Shown one piece after another: positions 1-6,497 of a DNA stretch of 10,603 bases. This DNA is from a bacterium (GTDB lineage Bacteria; Vulcanimicrobiota; Vulcanimicrobiia; Vulcanimicrobiales; Vulcanimicrobiaceae). The position numbers and the translations under genes are program-made. Location of the stretch: positions 1 through 10,603 of the forward strand of contig JAKAPO010000054.1 of the NCBI GenBank assembly GCA_021807065.1, in the 5' to 3' direction. Below the pieces are notes generated by a model that saw only the letters and a program-made list of their open reading frames with translations, was not told where the DNA came from and did no database searches. Each line of letters opens with the position of its first letter. Positions within the stretch are counted from its first letter, which is position 1.

Positions 1-8
1 TCCGATCT
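1..8. other. Probable sequencing-adapter remnant at the left end
   Basis: The first eight bases, TCCGATCT, are identical to the 3' end of the standard Illumina adapter (GCTCTTCCGATCT). The right end of the window shows the complementary signature (AGATC). These bases are therefore probably not genomic, and the first two or three residues of the partial gene that starts here should not be trusted. An 8-base match exactly at the terminus is unlikely by chance, but it is still only a short match. Confidence 0.7.
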
Positions 9-376
9 CGCTCATCTCCGAGACGAGCGTCCGCGACCTCTTGACGCGCGAGATACGCTGGGCGCGGACGATTCGTTCGGTGCGGCCGGCCGGTTACGTC
101 GGAAGCGTCGTTACGTTTCCTCTCGTCTTCGCGGTGTTCGATTTGTTGTTTCTTCCCGGTGTTATGTTGGGCGCAGCACTCCTCATCGCATCACTAACAG
201 CTCGAGTCGCACTCGACGTTCTGGCGCACCGGATGCTGCGCGTCCCAGATCAAGCGCGCCCCTGGCTCGTCCCGTTACGGGAACTGCTTTCGCTCGTCGT
301 ATGGGCGGCCGGCCTATTCGGAAGCGGTGCCCTTTGGAGGCGACGCAACCTGGCGGTGACCAATAAGGGTTCCTGA
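2..376 (+). CDS. Glycosyltransferase C-terminal end, GT21/HpnI-like (partial)
   Basis: This is the last ~124 residues of a membrane glycosyltransferase whose start lies outside the window. The fragment contains REIRW followed by ARTIR, which fits the (Q/R)xxRW motif of the GT21 family (ceramide glucosyltransferase and the hopanoid glycosyltransferase HpnI). After it come hydrophobic segments at about 60-175 and 300-340 (VVTFPLVFAVFDLLFLPG; LLSLVVWAAGLFGSGALWR) of the kind that end HpnI-type proteins. By family knowledge it would transfer a sugar to a lipid acceptor at the cytoplasmic membrane. Without the N-terminal catalytic domain I cannot tell hopanoid from ceramide or another lipid acceptor. 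The gene lies 48 bp upstream of the ferritin-like gene on the same strand. The first residues overlap the suspected adapter. Confidence 0.6.
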   Translation, partial: PISLISETSVRDLLTREIRWARTIRSVRPAGYVGSVVTFPLVFAVFDLLFLPGVMLGAALLIASLTARVALDVLAHRMLRVPDQARPWLVPLRELLSLVVWAAGLFGSGALWRRRNLAVTNKGS

Positions 377-412
377 ATGTGCAGGCTCCCCCGAGATTAG
401 CGCAGCCGAGTT

Positions 413-417
413 GGAGG
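413..417 (+). promoter_or_regulatory. Shine-Dalgarno deciding the GTG start at 425
   Basis: GGAGG lies 7 bases before the GTG at 425 and 13 bases before the in-frame ATG at 431. The spacing favours the GTG as the start of the ferritin-like gene. Confidence 0.6.
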
Positions 418-424
418 TACAAGC

Positions 425-1351
425 GTGCAAATGCGACCGGGATCGCAGGAACATAAAGAGCTCTTTTGCCGGACGTTTGTCCGGACACACGTGCGCTACG
501 AACCGGAAAGCCTCGCATGGCCGACGCTGGGCGAGCGGGACTTAGAACTGCTGCGAGCGCTGCCGGTGTGGGACACGCTATGGCAGGTCGAGCGCAATGC
601 GGGCGTCATGGTTACCGCGTTCGCAAAGCGGCAACCAGATCCGCTCGTCCGCGAGGCGTTGGAGGTGCAGGGATACGAGGAAGACCGCCATGGCAGGCTG
701 ATCGGCGAGATGGTGAGGCGCTACGATCTTCCGGCGGAGAGTCACGAGCCAGAGGTCGTCGCGACCGATCAAGCGTTCCTCGACTTCGGTTGCGGCGAGT
801 GCATCGACTCGTTCATCGGCTTCGGCGTTTTCAAGCTGGCCCGGGATGCCGGTTTCATGCCGGACTCGCTCTTCGCGATTTTCTCGCGCGTGCTCTCGGA
901 GGAGGCGCGCCACATCACGTTTTTCGTAAACTGGCTCGCATACGAGCGCGCGCGCCGTCCTTTCCTACTGCGGCCCAGCCAAACGTTTGCGGCGGCCTGC
1001 GGCTATTGGCATGGCATACGCAACGTCATTCGCAATGGGAAAACTGCGGCCTCCGGCTCGAACGGCGCGCCCGTGGCCGGCGACGCGGTTTTTCAGGGTT
1101 TGACGATTTCCCGGGTGCTGGAAGCCTGTCTTTCGGAGAACCGGCGTCTCATGGCTTCGTTCGATCCACGCTTGCTGCGTCCGAGACTCATGCCGCGCGT
1201 TGCGAGGATTGCGCTCACACTAGCACGCGTACCGGAGCGGCTACGCCGAAGCCGTGATGGCGGTAATGTGGAAGAGGTGAAAGACCAGCAGCGTAGAGCC
1301 GGCGCCGAGGGCAGCTCCGACGAAGACTTGCATCAGCGTGTGGGCTCGTAA
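425..1351 (+). CDS. Ferritin-like di-iron domain protein
   Basis: A 308-residue protein with the four-helix di-iron ligand pattern: E56 in WQVERNAG, E86-x-x-H89 in YEEDRHG, E125 in GCGECIDSF, and E160-x-x-H163 in LSEEARHITFF. This is the complete E, ExxH, E, ExxH set of ferritin-like/rubrerythrin-like carboxylate-bridged di-iron proteins. Such proteins act as oxygenases, oxidases or peroxide reductases; the substrate cannot be read from sequence. There is no signal peptide, so it is probably cytoplasmic. The GTG start at 425 has a GGAGG 7 bases upstream. Position after a lipid glycosyltransferase on the same strand hints at a lipid-modifying role, but that is inference. The final ~35 residues are low-complexity and charged, and they overlap the convergent PAP2-like gene by 111 bp, so the natural stop may once have been earlier. 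Confidence 0.75.
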   Translation: MQMRPGSQEHKELFCRTFVRTHVRYEPESLAWPTLGERDLELLRALPVWDTLWQVERNAGVMVTAFAKRQPDPLVREALEVQGYEEDRHGRLIGEMVRRYDLPAESHEPEVVATDQAFLDFGCGECIDSFIGFGVFKLARDAGFMPDSLFAIFSRVLSEEARHITFFVNWLAYERARRPFLLRPSQTFAAACGYWHGIRNVIRNGKTAASGSNGAPVAGDAVFQGLTISRVLEACLSENRRLMASFDPRLLRPRLMPRVARIALTLARVPERLRRSRDGGNVEEVKDQQRRAGAEGSSDEDLHQRVGS

Positions 1352-1900
1352 GTAGACGCGCGCCCAGCAAACCATCGGAACCAGAACCAAGAACGGGAGG
1401 GGCTGCCGCCCGTACAGCAGCGTCAACGCGACCAGCGGTGCGGTAATGCCGACGGCATGCGTGCTGATCTTCCAGTAGCGCGTGACGAACTGCACGAGGA
1501 TCGTCGAGAGCGTGTACCCGAGCATTGCCGCAATCATGACGCGCGGCGCGTGAACGAAGAACATGAGCAGCGCTCCCAGCGCGTAGAAGACGGCGAAGGC
1601 GCTGAAGACCGCCTCGCGTTCGTGACGTGCCGACATATCGAGATCGGAGATGCGATCGGTCGCATAGAGCCAGAAAATATAGAGCATCGGTCCGATCGAC
1701 GTGAAGAGCGTCGAGAGAAACGCTAGCGTCCAGAAACCGGGAACGTTGCGGCTGCCCGCATGGGCGAGAATGACGAACAGGGCCAGCGCGCTGAGGAACG
1801 GGTTGAAGATCGTCGAGAGAATGCGCGCGAGATCGCGCCAGACGCGGCGCCCCTTAGCCGGAACGGGCACGACGATGGGGGCGCTTGTTTCCGGGCGCAT
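1241..1900 (-). CDS. PAP2-like integral membrane protein (possible lipid phosphatase)
   Basis: A 219-residue, very hydrophobic protein with about six membrane segments (residues ~25-48, 55-78, 98-116, 120-140, 150-175, 190-212). The C-terminal half has the PAP2/phosphatidic-acid-phosphatase layout: KISTHAVG at 144-151 in place of the usual SGH motif, and R181-x5-H187 in CWARVYLRAHTLMQ for the third motif. The acid that normally follows (HxxxD) is Q191, and the first motif is only vaguely represented by SARHERE (90-96). Family members remove phosphate from lipid phosphates or isoprenyl pyrophosphates at the membrane, but the altered catalytic residues leave activity uncertain. The ATG at 1900 has AAGGA about 8 bases upstream. 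It is divergent from dxs (51 bp gap), and its 3' end overlaps the ferritin-like gene by 111 bp. Confidence 0.75.
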   Translation of the reverse strand: MRPETSAPIVVPVPAKGRRVWRDLARILSTIFNPFLSALALFVILAHAGSRNVPGFWTLAFLSTLFTSIGPMLYIFWLYATDRISDLDMSARHEREAVFSAFAVFYALGALLMFFVHAPRVMIAAMLGYTLSTILVQFVTRYWKISTHAVGITAPLVALTLLYGRQPLPFLVLVPMVCWARVYLRAHTLMQVFVGAALGAGSTLLVFHLFHITAITASA

Positions 1901-1934
1901 CCACGTTCCTTCGCTGGAGGGTCGGCGGGGGCCG

Positions 1935-1949
1935 CCTGGGAACCCCAGG
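1935..1949 (+). promoter_or_regulatory. Hairpin over the ribosome-binding region of dxs
   Basis: CCTGGG (1935-1940) and CCCAGG (1944-1949) can form a 6-bp stem with a 3-base loop ending two bases before the dxs ATG at 1952. The only SD-like bases available (AGGGG, 1947-1951) are mostly inside the stem, so the hairpin could limit initiation. It is a visible inverted repeat; the regulatory role is inferred. Confidence 0.3.
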
Positions 1950-1951
1950 GG

Positions 1952-3873
1952 ATGGTCATCGAGAGAATCGAGTGCCCGGCCGACGTCAAAGCGTTATCCC
2001 GGTCCGAGCTGGACGCTTTGGCGCGGGAGATTCGCGACATGCTGGTCGTGACGTGCTCGCGCAATGGCGGCCATCTAGCCCCAAACCTCGGCGTCGTCGA
2101 ACTCACGCTTGCTCTGCACCGTACGCTGAATCTGCCGCCCGACAAGATCGTGTGGGACGTCAGCCATCAGTCTTACGTGCACAAGATTCTCACGGGCCGG
2201 CGCGATCGCTTCCATACGCTGCGCAAGGGCGGAGGCATCTCCGGCTTCTCGATGCGCAGCGAATCGCCGTACGACGTGTTTGGTGCGGGGCATGCTTCGA
2301 CGAGCGTCTCGTCGGCGCTCGGTATGGCGATCGCGCGAGACCTCGCGGGCCGCGATGAAACGATCGTCGCGGTGCTCGGGGACGGTGCACTCACCGGCGG
2401 TCTCGCGTACGAAGCCATCAACAACGCGGGGCAGCTCGGTTCCAATTTTATCGTCATCCTCAACGACAACGAGATGTCGATCGCGCCGAACGTCGGGTCG
2501 ATCGCGTCGTATCTCTCGGTTATACGCAGTAAACATTTCGCGAACGTCGCGCGCGAAAGAGCAAAAGACGTGTTGCACCGGCTTCCGTTCGGTGGCATCG
2601 CGCGCAAGGCGTTCCAGGCCGCAGAGATGGGCGCGATGCACTTTGTTTCGCCGGTTGAGAAGACGACGGTCATCTTCGAAGAGCTAGGGTTCCGTTACAT
2701 GGGACCGGTCGACGGCCATAACATCGACGCACTCGTCGAAGCGGTCGAGGCGGCGAAGGGAATCGAGGGGCCCGTCTTGTTGCACGTTCGCACGATCAAG
2801 GGAAGGGGATACGAGCCGGCGGAGAGCGACTCCAGAACGTTCCATGGCTGCGGTGCGTTCGACGTCGAGAACGGGAAGCTCGAGGTGAAACCAAACGCGC
2901 GTCCCACTTTTTCCGATGCCTTTGCCGATGCTATGAACGTCGTTGCCGCGAAGGACGCTCGCGTCATCGGGATCACCGCGGCGATGCCGGACGGGACGAA
3001 ACTCGCGAAGTTCGGCAAGAGATTCCCCGAGCGATTCTTCGACGTCGGAATTGCCGAAGCGCACGCGGTCTGCTTTGCTGCGGGTGCGGCCTCGGCTGGA
3101 CTGCGACCCGTATGCGCGATCTACTCGACGTTCTTGCAGAGAGCCTACGATCAAGTGGTTCACGACGTCTGCGTGCAAGAGCTGCCGGTCATCTTCTGCA
3201 TGGATCGTGCCGGGTTCGTCGGCGACGACGGTCCGACGCACATGGGACTCTACGACATCGCCTATCTGCGTGCGCTCCCCGGTATGACGATCATGGCACC
3301 GCGCTGCGAGGAAGAACTGTTGCCGATCTCGAGCACGCGCTCTCGCTCGATCTCCCAGCGGCGATTCGGTATCCGCGAGGCTCGAGCGCGGGACGCCACG
3401 TCGGTGAAATCGCGCCCATCGAGCACGGCAAGGCACAGATCTTGCGCCACGGGCAGGGCGTCGCGGTTCTCGCTCTCGGGAACACCTGTGACGTCGCGCT
3501 CGATGCCTACGATTTACTGGAGACGTTACGCGGCCGGAATGGCGGGCTGCCGACGATCGTCAACGCTCGCTTCGCCCGGCCGCTCGACGAAGCGTTGCTC
3601 GAACGACTCACCGCGAGCCACGACCTGATCTTGACGCTCGAAGAGCATTCGCTCGCAGGCGGTTTCGGCGCAGCGGTCGTAGAGTGGGCCTCGGATCGAG
3701 GGATCGGAACCCGCATCGAACGCGTCGGCGTACCGAGCGTGCTCGTGCAGCATGACGCTCAGCCTACGCAACGCGCGCGCTTCGGACTCGCGGCCGAGTC
3801 GATCGCCGAGCGCATCGCAGGCGCGATGCGCGGCGTGCGAACCACGAGCGCCGAACCTTCTTTGGAATCGTAA
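1952..3873 (+). CDS. dxs: 1-deoxy-D-xylulose-5-phosphate synthase, split by a frameshift
   Basis: Thiamine-diphosphate enzyme that joins pyruvate and glyceraldehyde-3-phosphate to give DXP, the first step of the MEP isoprenoid pathway in the cytoplasm. The start at 1952 gives the usual beginning (MVIERIECPADVKALS). Visible signatures are GGHLAPNLGVVELTLAL with H41, WDVSHQSYVHKILTGRRDRF, GAGHASTSVSSALG, and the ThDP motif G143-D-G145 running to N171/N173. The catalytic-Glu region DVGIAEAHAVCFAAG and the substrate motif GDDGPTHMGLYDIAYLR are also present. At residue ~456 (codon 3317-3319) homology leaves this frame and resumes in the -1 frame as VADLEHALSLDLPAAIRYPRG. Adding one base there (CTGTTGCC to CTGGTTGCC) restores a 640-residue protein of normal length. 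As written, this frame runs on with unrelated residues to a stop at 3626-3628. The cause is either a sequence error or a real inactivating deletion. secG follows 10 bp later. Confidence 0.93.
3319..3873 (+). CDS. dxs: C-terminal part of DXS in the shifted frame
   Basis: This frame carries the remaining ~184 residues of DXS after the break near 3319. It starts with VADLEHALSLDLPAAIRYPRG, corresponding to the end of the pyrimidine-binding domain. It continues with the transketolase C-terminal domain: VAVLALGNTCDVALDAY, TIVNARFARPLDEALL, and LTLEEHSLAGGFGAAVVEW. These match the normal order of DXS motifs with no other interruption. No start codon with a ribosome site fits the boundary, so I treat it as the second half of the same gene, not as a separate gene. 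It ends in TAA at 3871-3873, and the secG ribosome site overlaps that stop. Confidence 0.85.
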   Translation, partial: VADLEHALSLDLPAAIRYPRGSSAGRHVGEIAPIEHGKAQILRHGQGVAVLALGNTCDVALDAYDLLETLRGRNGGLPTIVNARFARPLDEALLERLTASHDLILTLEEHSLAGGFGAAVVEWASDRGIGTRIERVGVPSVLVQHDAQPTQRARFGLAAESIAERIAGAMRGVRTTSAEPSLES

Positions 3874-3883
3874 GGAGAGACTC

Positions 3884-4267
3884 TTGAACGCGCAGTTTAC
3901 GATCGCCGCCGCTACGCGGACGGCGCACCCCCCTGCGGCGCCGGCCGCGCACCCCGGCGCCGTTCCGTTACTGCCGGCTCAGACGCCGTTGCCGGTTACG
4001 CCGCAACAGTTCACCTATTTCCAGACCCATGCGTCGTGGCTCACCCACACGGTTGCCGGGCTCTTCATCGCTTGCGCGATCGGTTTGGTCATCCTACTCG
4101 CCGTGCAGACGACGAAACAGGAAGGCCTCTCCGGCACTATCGGAGGACGTGTCGAATCGGCGTACCACGGCCGCTTGGGAGCCGAAGAGCAACTCAAACG
4201 TCTCACCGGGTGGGTTGCCGTGACGTTCGTCATCACGGCATTCATCTTATCGCTTACGGGGATCTGA
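3884..4267 (+). CDS. secG: Preprotein translocase subunit SecG
   Basis: A 127-residue small membrane subunit of the SecYEG channel that assists protein export across the cytoplasmic membrane. Two membrane helices are visible, residues ~52-75 and ~107-126. Just after the first comes the family hallmark VQTTKQEGLSGTIGG (74-88), equivalent to the usual Q-x-x-K-x-x-GLSG-x-x-GG. The TTG start at 3884 has GGAG 3874-3878 upstream, overlapping the end of dxs, so the two genes are probably co-transcribed. The ~45-residue Ala/Pro-rich stretch before the first helix is longer than in ordinary SecG, where the protein begins almost directly with the helix. Earlier in-frame starts exist inside dxs but lack this ribosome site. 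Confidence 0.88.
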   Translation: MNAQFTIAAATRTAHPPAAPAAHPGAVPLLPAQTPLPVTPQQFTYFQTHASWLTHTVAGLFIACAIGLVILLAVQTTKQEGLSGTIGGRVESAYHGRLGAEEQLKRLTGWVAVTFVITAFILSLTGI

Positions 4268-4309
4268 GCTACCCCGGGTGTTCCGTCTTCGAACCGCATT
4301 GAACGCTCA

Positions 4310-4440
4310 AGCCGAGGTTCGTTCACCTCGGAACCGCTCGTCGCTCGCCATCCTGACTCGCTCCTGCTTCTCGGCGTCCTCACTCCTGCGTCCGTGCCCG
4401 TTCCTCGGTCCGAGATTCCTCGGTCGGACGAACCTCGGCT
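4310..4440. repeat. MITE-like element with 13-bp terminal inverted repeats
   Basis: AGCCGAGGTTCGT at 4310-4322 is the exact reverse complement of ACGAACCTCGGCT at 4428-4440, bounding a 131-bp segment with no coding sequence. CTCA occurs immediately outside both ends (4306-4309 and 4441-4444), as a 4-bp target duplication would. The left arm also contains a local hairpin (CCGAGGT 4312-4318 with ACCTCGG 4325-4331, loop of six). The interior is pyrimidine-rich on the + strand. This architecture fits a small non-autonomous transposable element, but it equally fits a structured intergenic RNA or REP-type repeat. The right end stops 9 bp before the oppD start, so it may supply or disturb that gene's leader. 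Confidence 0.5.
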
Positions 4441-4445
4441 CTCAC
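4401..4445. repeat. Three imperfect 15-bp tandem units
   Basis: TTCCTCGGTCCGAGA (4401-4415), TTCCTCGGTCGGACG (4416-4430) and AACCTCGGCTCTCAC (4431-4445) lie end to end, each with CCTCGG at the same place. The first two share ten identical leading bases. CCGAG 4410-4414 and CTCGG 4419-4423 can also pair over a 4-base loop. The third unit overlaps the right inverted-repeat arm. Confidence 0.5.
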
Positions 4446-4449
4446 TATA

Positions 4450-5469
4450 GTGGCACTGCTCGAAGTTCGTAGTCTTCGGACGATCTTCAGGACTGAAGAC
4501 GGGCCCGTAACCGCGGTCAACGGCCTCTCTTTCTCCCTCGAACCCGGCGAGACGCTCGGCATCGTCGGCGAGTCGGGCTCCGGCAAGACGGTCTCGGCGC
4601 TCTCGGTGATGCGCCTGTTGCCGCGTTCCGCAACGATGACGGCCGACGCGATGACGTTCGGCGGAGAGAATCTTCTCAGAAAGAGCGAGGCCGAGATGCG
4701 TCGCGTTCGTGGCCGCCGGATCGCGATGATTTTCCAAGACCCGATGACGTCCCTCAATCCGGTGCTCACGATCGGCGAGCAGATAGCGGAGGCGGTGCGG
4801 CTCCATCTCGGTCTGAACCGATCTCTTGCTCGCCGGAAAGCCGTCGAAATGCTCGGCAGGGTTCGGGTTCCGGCGGCGGCGAGCCGGCTCGACGACTATC
4901 CCCACCAGTTCTCCGGCGGCATGCGGCAGCGCGTGATGATCGCAATGGCCCTCTCGTGCAATCCCCAGCTCCTCATTGCCGATGAACCCACGACCGCACT
5001 CGACGTCACGATTCAGGCACAGATCCTCGACCTCATGAACGAGATCCAGCGCGATACGGGCACCGCAATCATCCTAATCACGCATGATCTCGGCGTCGTC
5101 GCCGGAGTCTGCCGCAACGTGCTCGTGATGTATGCCGGCAATCTCGTCGAATATGGAACCGCCGAGCAGATCTTCGAGCAACCGCGCATGCCGTACACGC
5201 AAGGGCTCCTTTCATCCTTACCGCGCCTCGACAAGAGCGAGCGCAAGCGTCTCGTGCCGATCAAGGGACAACCCCCGAATCTGCTCAATCTTCCTGCCGG
5301 CTGCTCGTTCGCACCGCGCTGTGCTTATACGATGCCGATCTGCGCGGAGCCGGTGCCGCTGTACGACTTCGGCGAAGGGCACGTTGCGCGCTGCGTGCTT
5401 TACGATGCGAAAGCGGCGGGCCAACGGCCGATTGAGGTCGAGACGGCACCGGTCGCCAACGGTACGTGA
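4450..5469 (+). CDS. oppD: Oligopeptide/dipeptide ABC transporter ATPase, OppD/DppD type
   Basis: A 339-residue ATP-binding subunit that would power uptake of peptides (or nickel or related solutes in some relatives) from the cytoplasmic side. All ATPase motifs are intact: Walker A GESGSGKT (40-47), Q-loop Q96 in IFQDPMTSLNP, signature FSGGMRQR (154-161), Walker B LLIADEP (174-180), and switch H212. The C-terminal oligopeptide-transporter domain follows, with four cysteines (C285, C291, C298, C315) in the pattern CxFAPRC...PIC...ARC. The start MALLEVRSLRTIFRTEDG matches the family beginning, so the GTG at 4450 is preferred although no SD is visible. Its stop overlaps the start of the next ATPase gene. 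No permease or binding-protein gene is adjacent. Confidence 0.9.
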   Translation: MALLEVRSLRTIFRTEDGPVTAVNGLSFSLEPGETLGIVGESGSGKTVSALSVMRLLPRSATMTADAMTFGGENLLRKSEAEMRRVRGRRIAMIFQDPMTSLNPVLTIGEQIAEAVRLHLGLNRSLARRKAVEMLGRVRVPAAASRLDDYPHQFSGGMRQRVMIAMALSCNPQLLIADEPTTALDVTIQAQILDLMNEIQRDTGTAIILITHDLGVVAGVCRNVLVMYAGNLVEYGTAEQIFEQPRMPYTQGLLSSLPRLDKSERKRLVPIKGQPPNLLNLPAGCSFAPRCAYTMPICAEPVPLYDFGEGHVARCVLYDAKAAGQRPIEVETAPVANGT

Positions 5470-6497
5470 TGGACCAGACGTCCCGTCCCCTCGTAGAAAT
5501 CAAAGACCTCTACAAATACTTTCCGGTTCGTGCCGGGCTGTTCTCGCGGCATGTCGCGGACGTCCACGCAGTGGACGGCGTCAGCCTCGAGATACGACCG
5601 GGTGAGACGCTCGGGCTTGTCGGTGAATCCGGTTCGGGGAAGACCACCGTCGGGCGCCTGATCCTGCGTCTCCTGAATCCTACGCGCGGCTCGATCATAT
5701 TTGACGGGCGCAATATCACGGATCTGCAGGGCAGGGCACTACGCCCGTTGCGCCACGAGATGCAGATCATCTTTCAAGACCCGTATGCGTCCTTGAATCC
5801 GCGTATGACCGTCGGCGAAATCATCGGCGAACCCCTGCGGCTGCACGGTCTTGCGAATGGAAAACCGGTGCAAGAACGGGTCAAGGAGCTGTGCGGGATG
5901 GTCGGCTTGCGAACCTACCACGCGAACCGGTATCCGCACGAGTTTTCCGGGGGACAGCGCCAGCGAGTCGGCATCGCGCGCGCGCTCGCGGTCAAGCCCC
6001 GATTCATCGTTCTCGACGAGCCGGTCTCTGCGCTCGACGTCTCGATCCAGGCGCAGGTCATCAATCTGCTCGAGGATCTCCAGCGCGAGCTTGGGCTCAC
6101 CTACCTCTTCATCGCCCACGATCTCTCGGTAGTCCGTCACATCTCCACCCGCGTTGCCGTGATGTACGTCGGCGAGATAGCCGAACTGGCCGCGCGGGAC
6201 GACCTCTACGAGAATCCGTTGCACCCGTACACGCAGTCGCTACTCTCCGCGATCCCGATACCGGAACCGGCGGTCGAAAAACAACGCCAGCGGATCGTGC
6301 TTAGCGGGGACGTTCCCTCACCGGTTCATCCGCCCAGCGGGTGCCGCTTCCACACGCGCTGCCCCGTTGCGTTCGACCGGTGCGTGAGCGAAGTGCCCAA
6401 ACTCCTCGACTACGGTAACGGCCATTTCGCGGCGTGCCACCTCGTTCAGGAGCGTAACGGCAAGGCACCCGAGCTCACGCTGCCGCCAGCCGGCTGA
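5469..6497 (+). CDS. oppF: Oligopeptide/dipeptide ABC transporter ATPase, OppF/DppF type
   Basis: A 342-residue partner ATPase for the preceding gene; OppD and OppF normally form a heterodimer under the permease pair. Motifs: Walker A GESGSGKT (52-59), IFQDPYASLNP (101-111), signature FSGGQRQR (159-166), Walker B FIVLDEP (179-185), and switch H217 in IAHDLSVV. The C-terminal domain has the four-cysteine pattern C292, C298, C305, C323 (GCRFHTRCP...RC...AC). The ATG at 5469 shares its A with the oppD TGA stop, which indicates translational coupling; a GTG one codon earlier (5466) is an equally possible start. The last 52 bp overlap the convergent gene at 6446-6928. Substrate cannot be told from the ATPases alone. 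Confidence 0.9.
   Translation: MDQTSRPLVEIKDLYKYFPVRAGLFSRHVADVHAVDGVSLEIRPGETLGLVGESGSGKTTVGRLILRLLNPTRGSIIFDGRNITDLQGRALRPLRHEMQIIFQDPYASLNPRMTVGEIIGEPLRLHGLANGKPVQERVKELCGMVGLRTYHANRYPHEFSGGQRQRVGIARALAVKPRFIVLDEPVSALDVSIQAQVINLLEDLQRELGLTYLFIAHDLSVVRHISTRVAVMYVGEIAELAARDDLYENPLHPYTQSLLSAIPIPEPAVEKQRQRIVLSGDVPSPVHPPSGCRFHTRCPVAFDRCVSEVPKLLDYGNGHFAACHLVQERNGKAPELTLPPAG

Noticed and set aside
3314..3325. Programmed -1 frameshifting in dxs
   Set aside because: There is no slippery heptamer of the X-XXY-YYZ kind and no downstream pseudoknot that I can see; DXS is not known to use frameshifting. A lost base is simpler.
4312..4331. Intrinsic terminator after secG
   Set aside because: The 7-bp hairpin is real but no T run follows, and it is part of the larger inverted-repeat element.
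4268..4449. tRNA, SRP RNA or RNase P RNA in the secG-oppD gap
   Set aside because: I looked on both strands for the T-loop/acceptor pattern, the SRP GGAAG tetraloop region and RNase P core motifs and found none.
4443..4452. Perfect 10-bp palindrome CACTATAGTG over the oppD GTG
   Set aside because: Single occurrence with no second site; a 10-bp palindrome can occur by chance, and a TATAGT -10 here would start the message inside the gene.
4015..4905. 296-codon minus-strand open frame across secG, the intergenic repeat and oppD
   Set aside because: It lies antisense to two well-supported genes and shows no recognisable domain.
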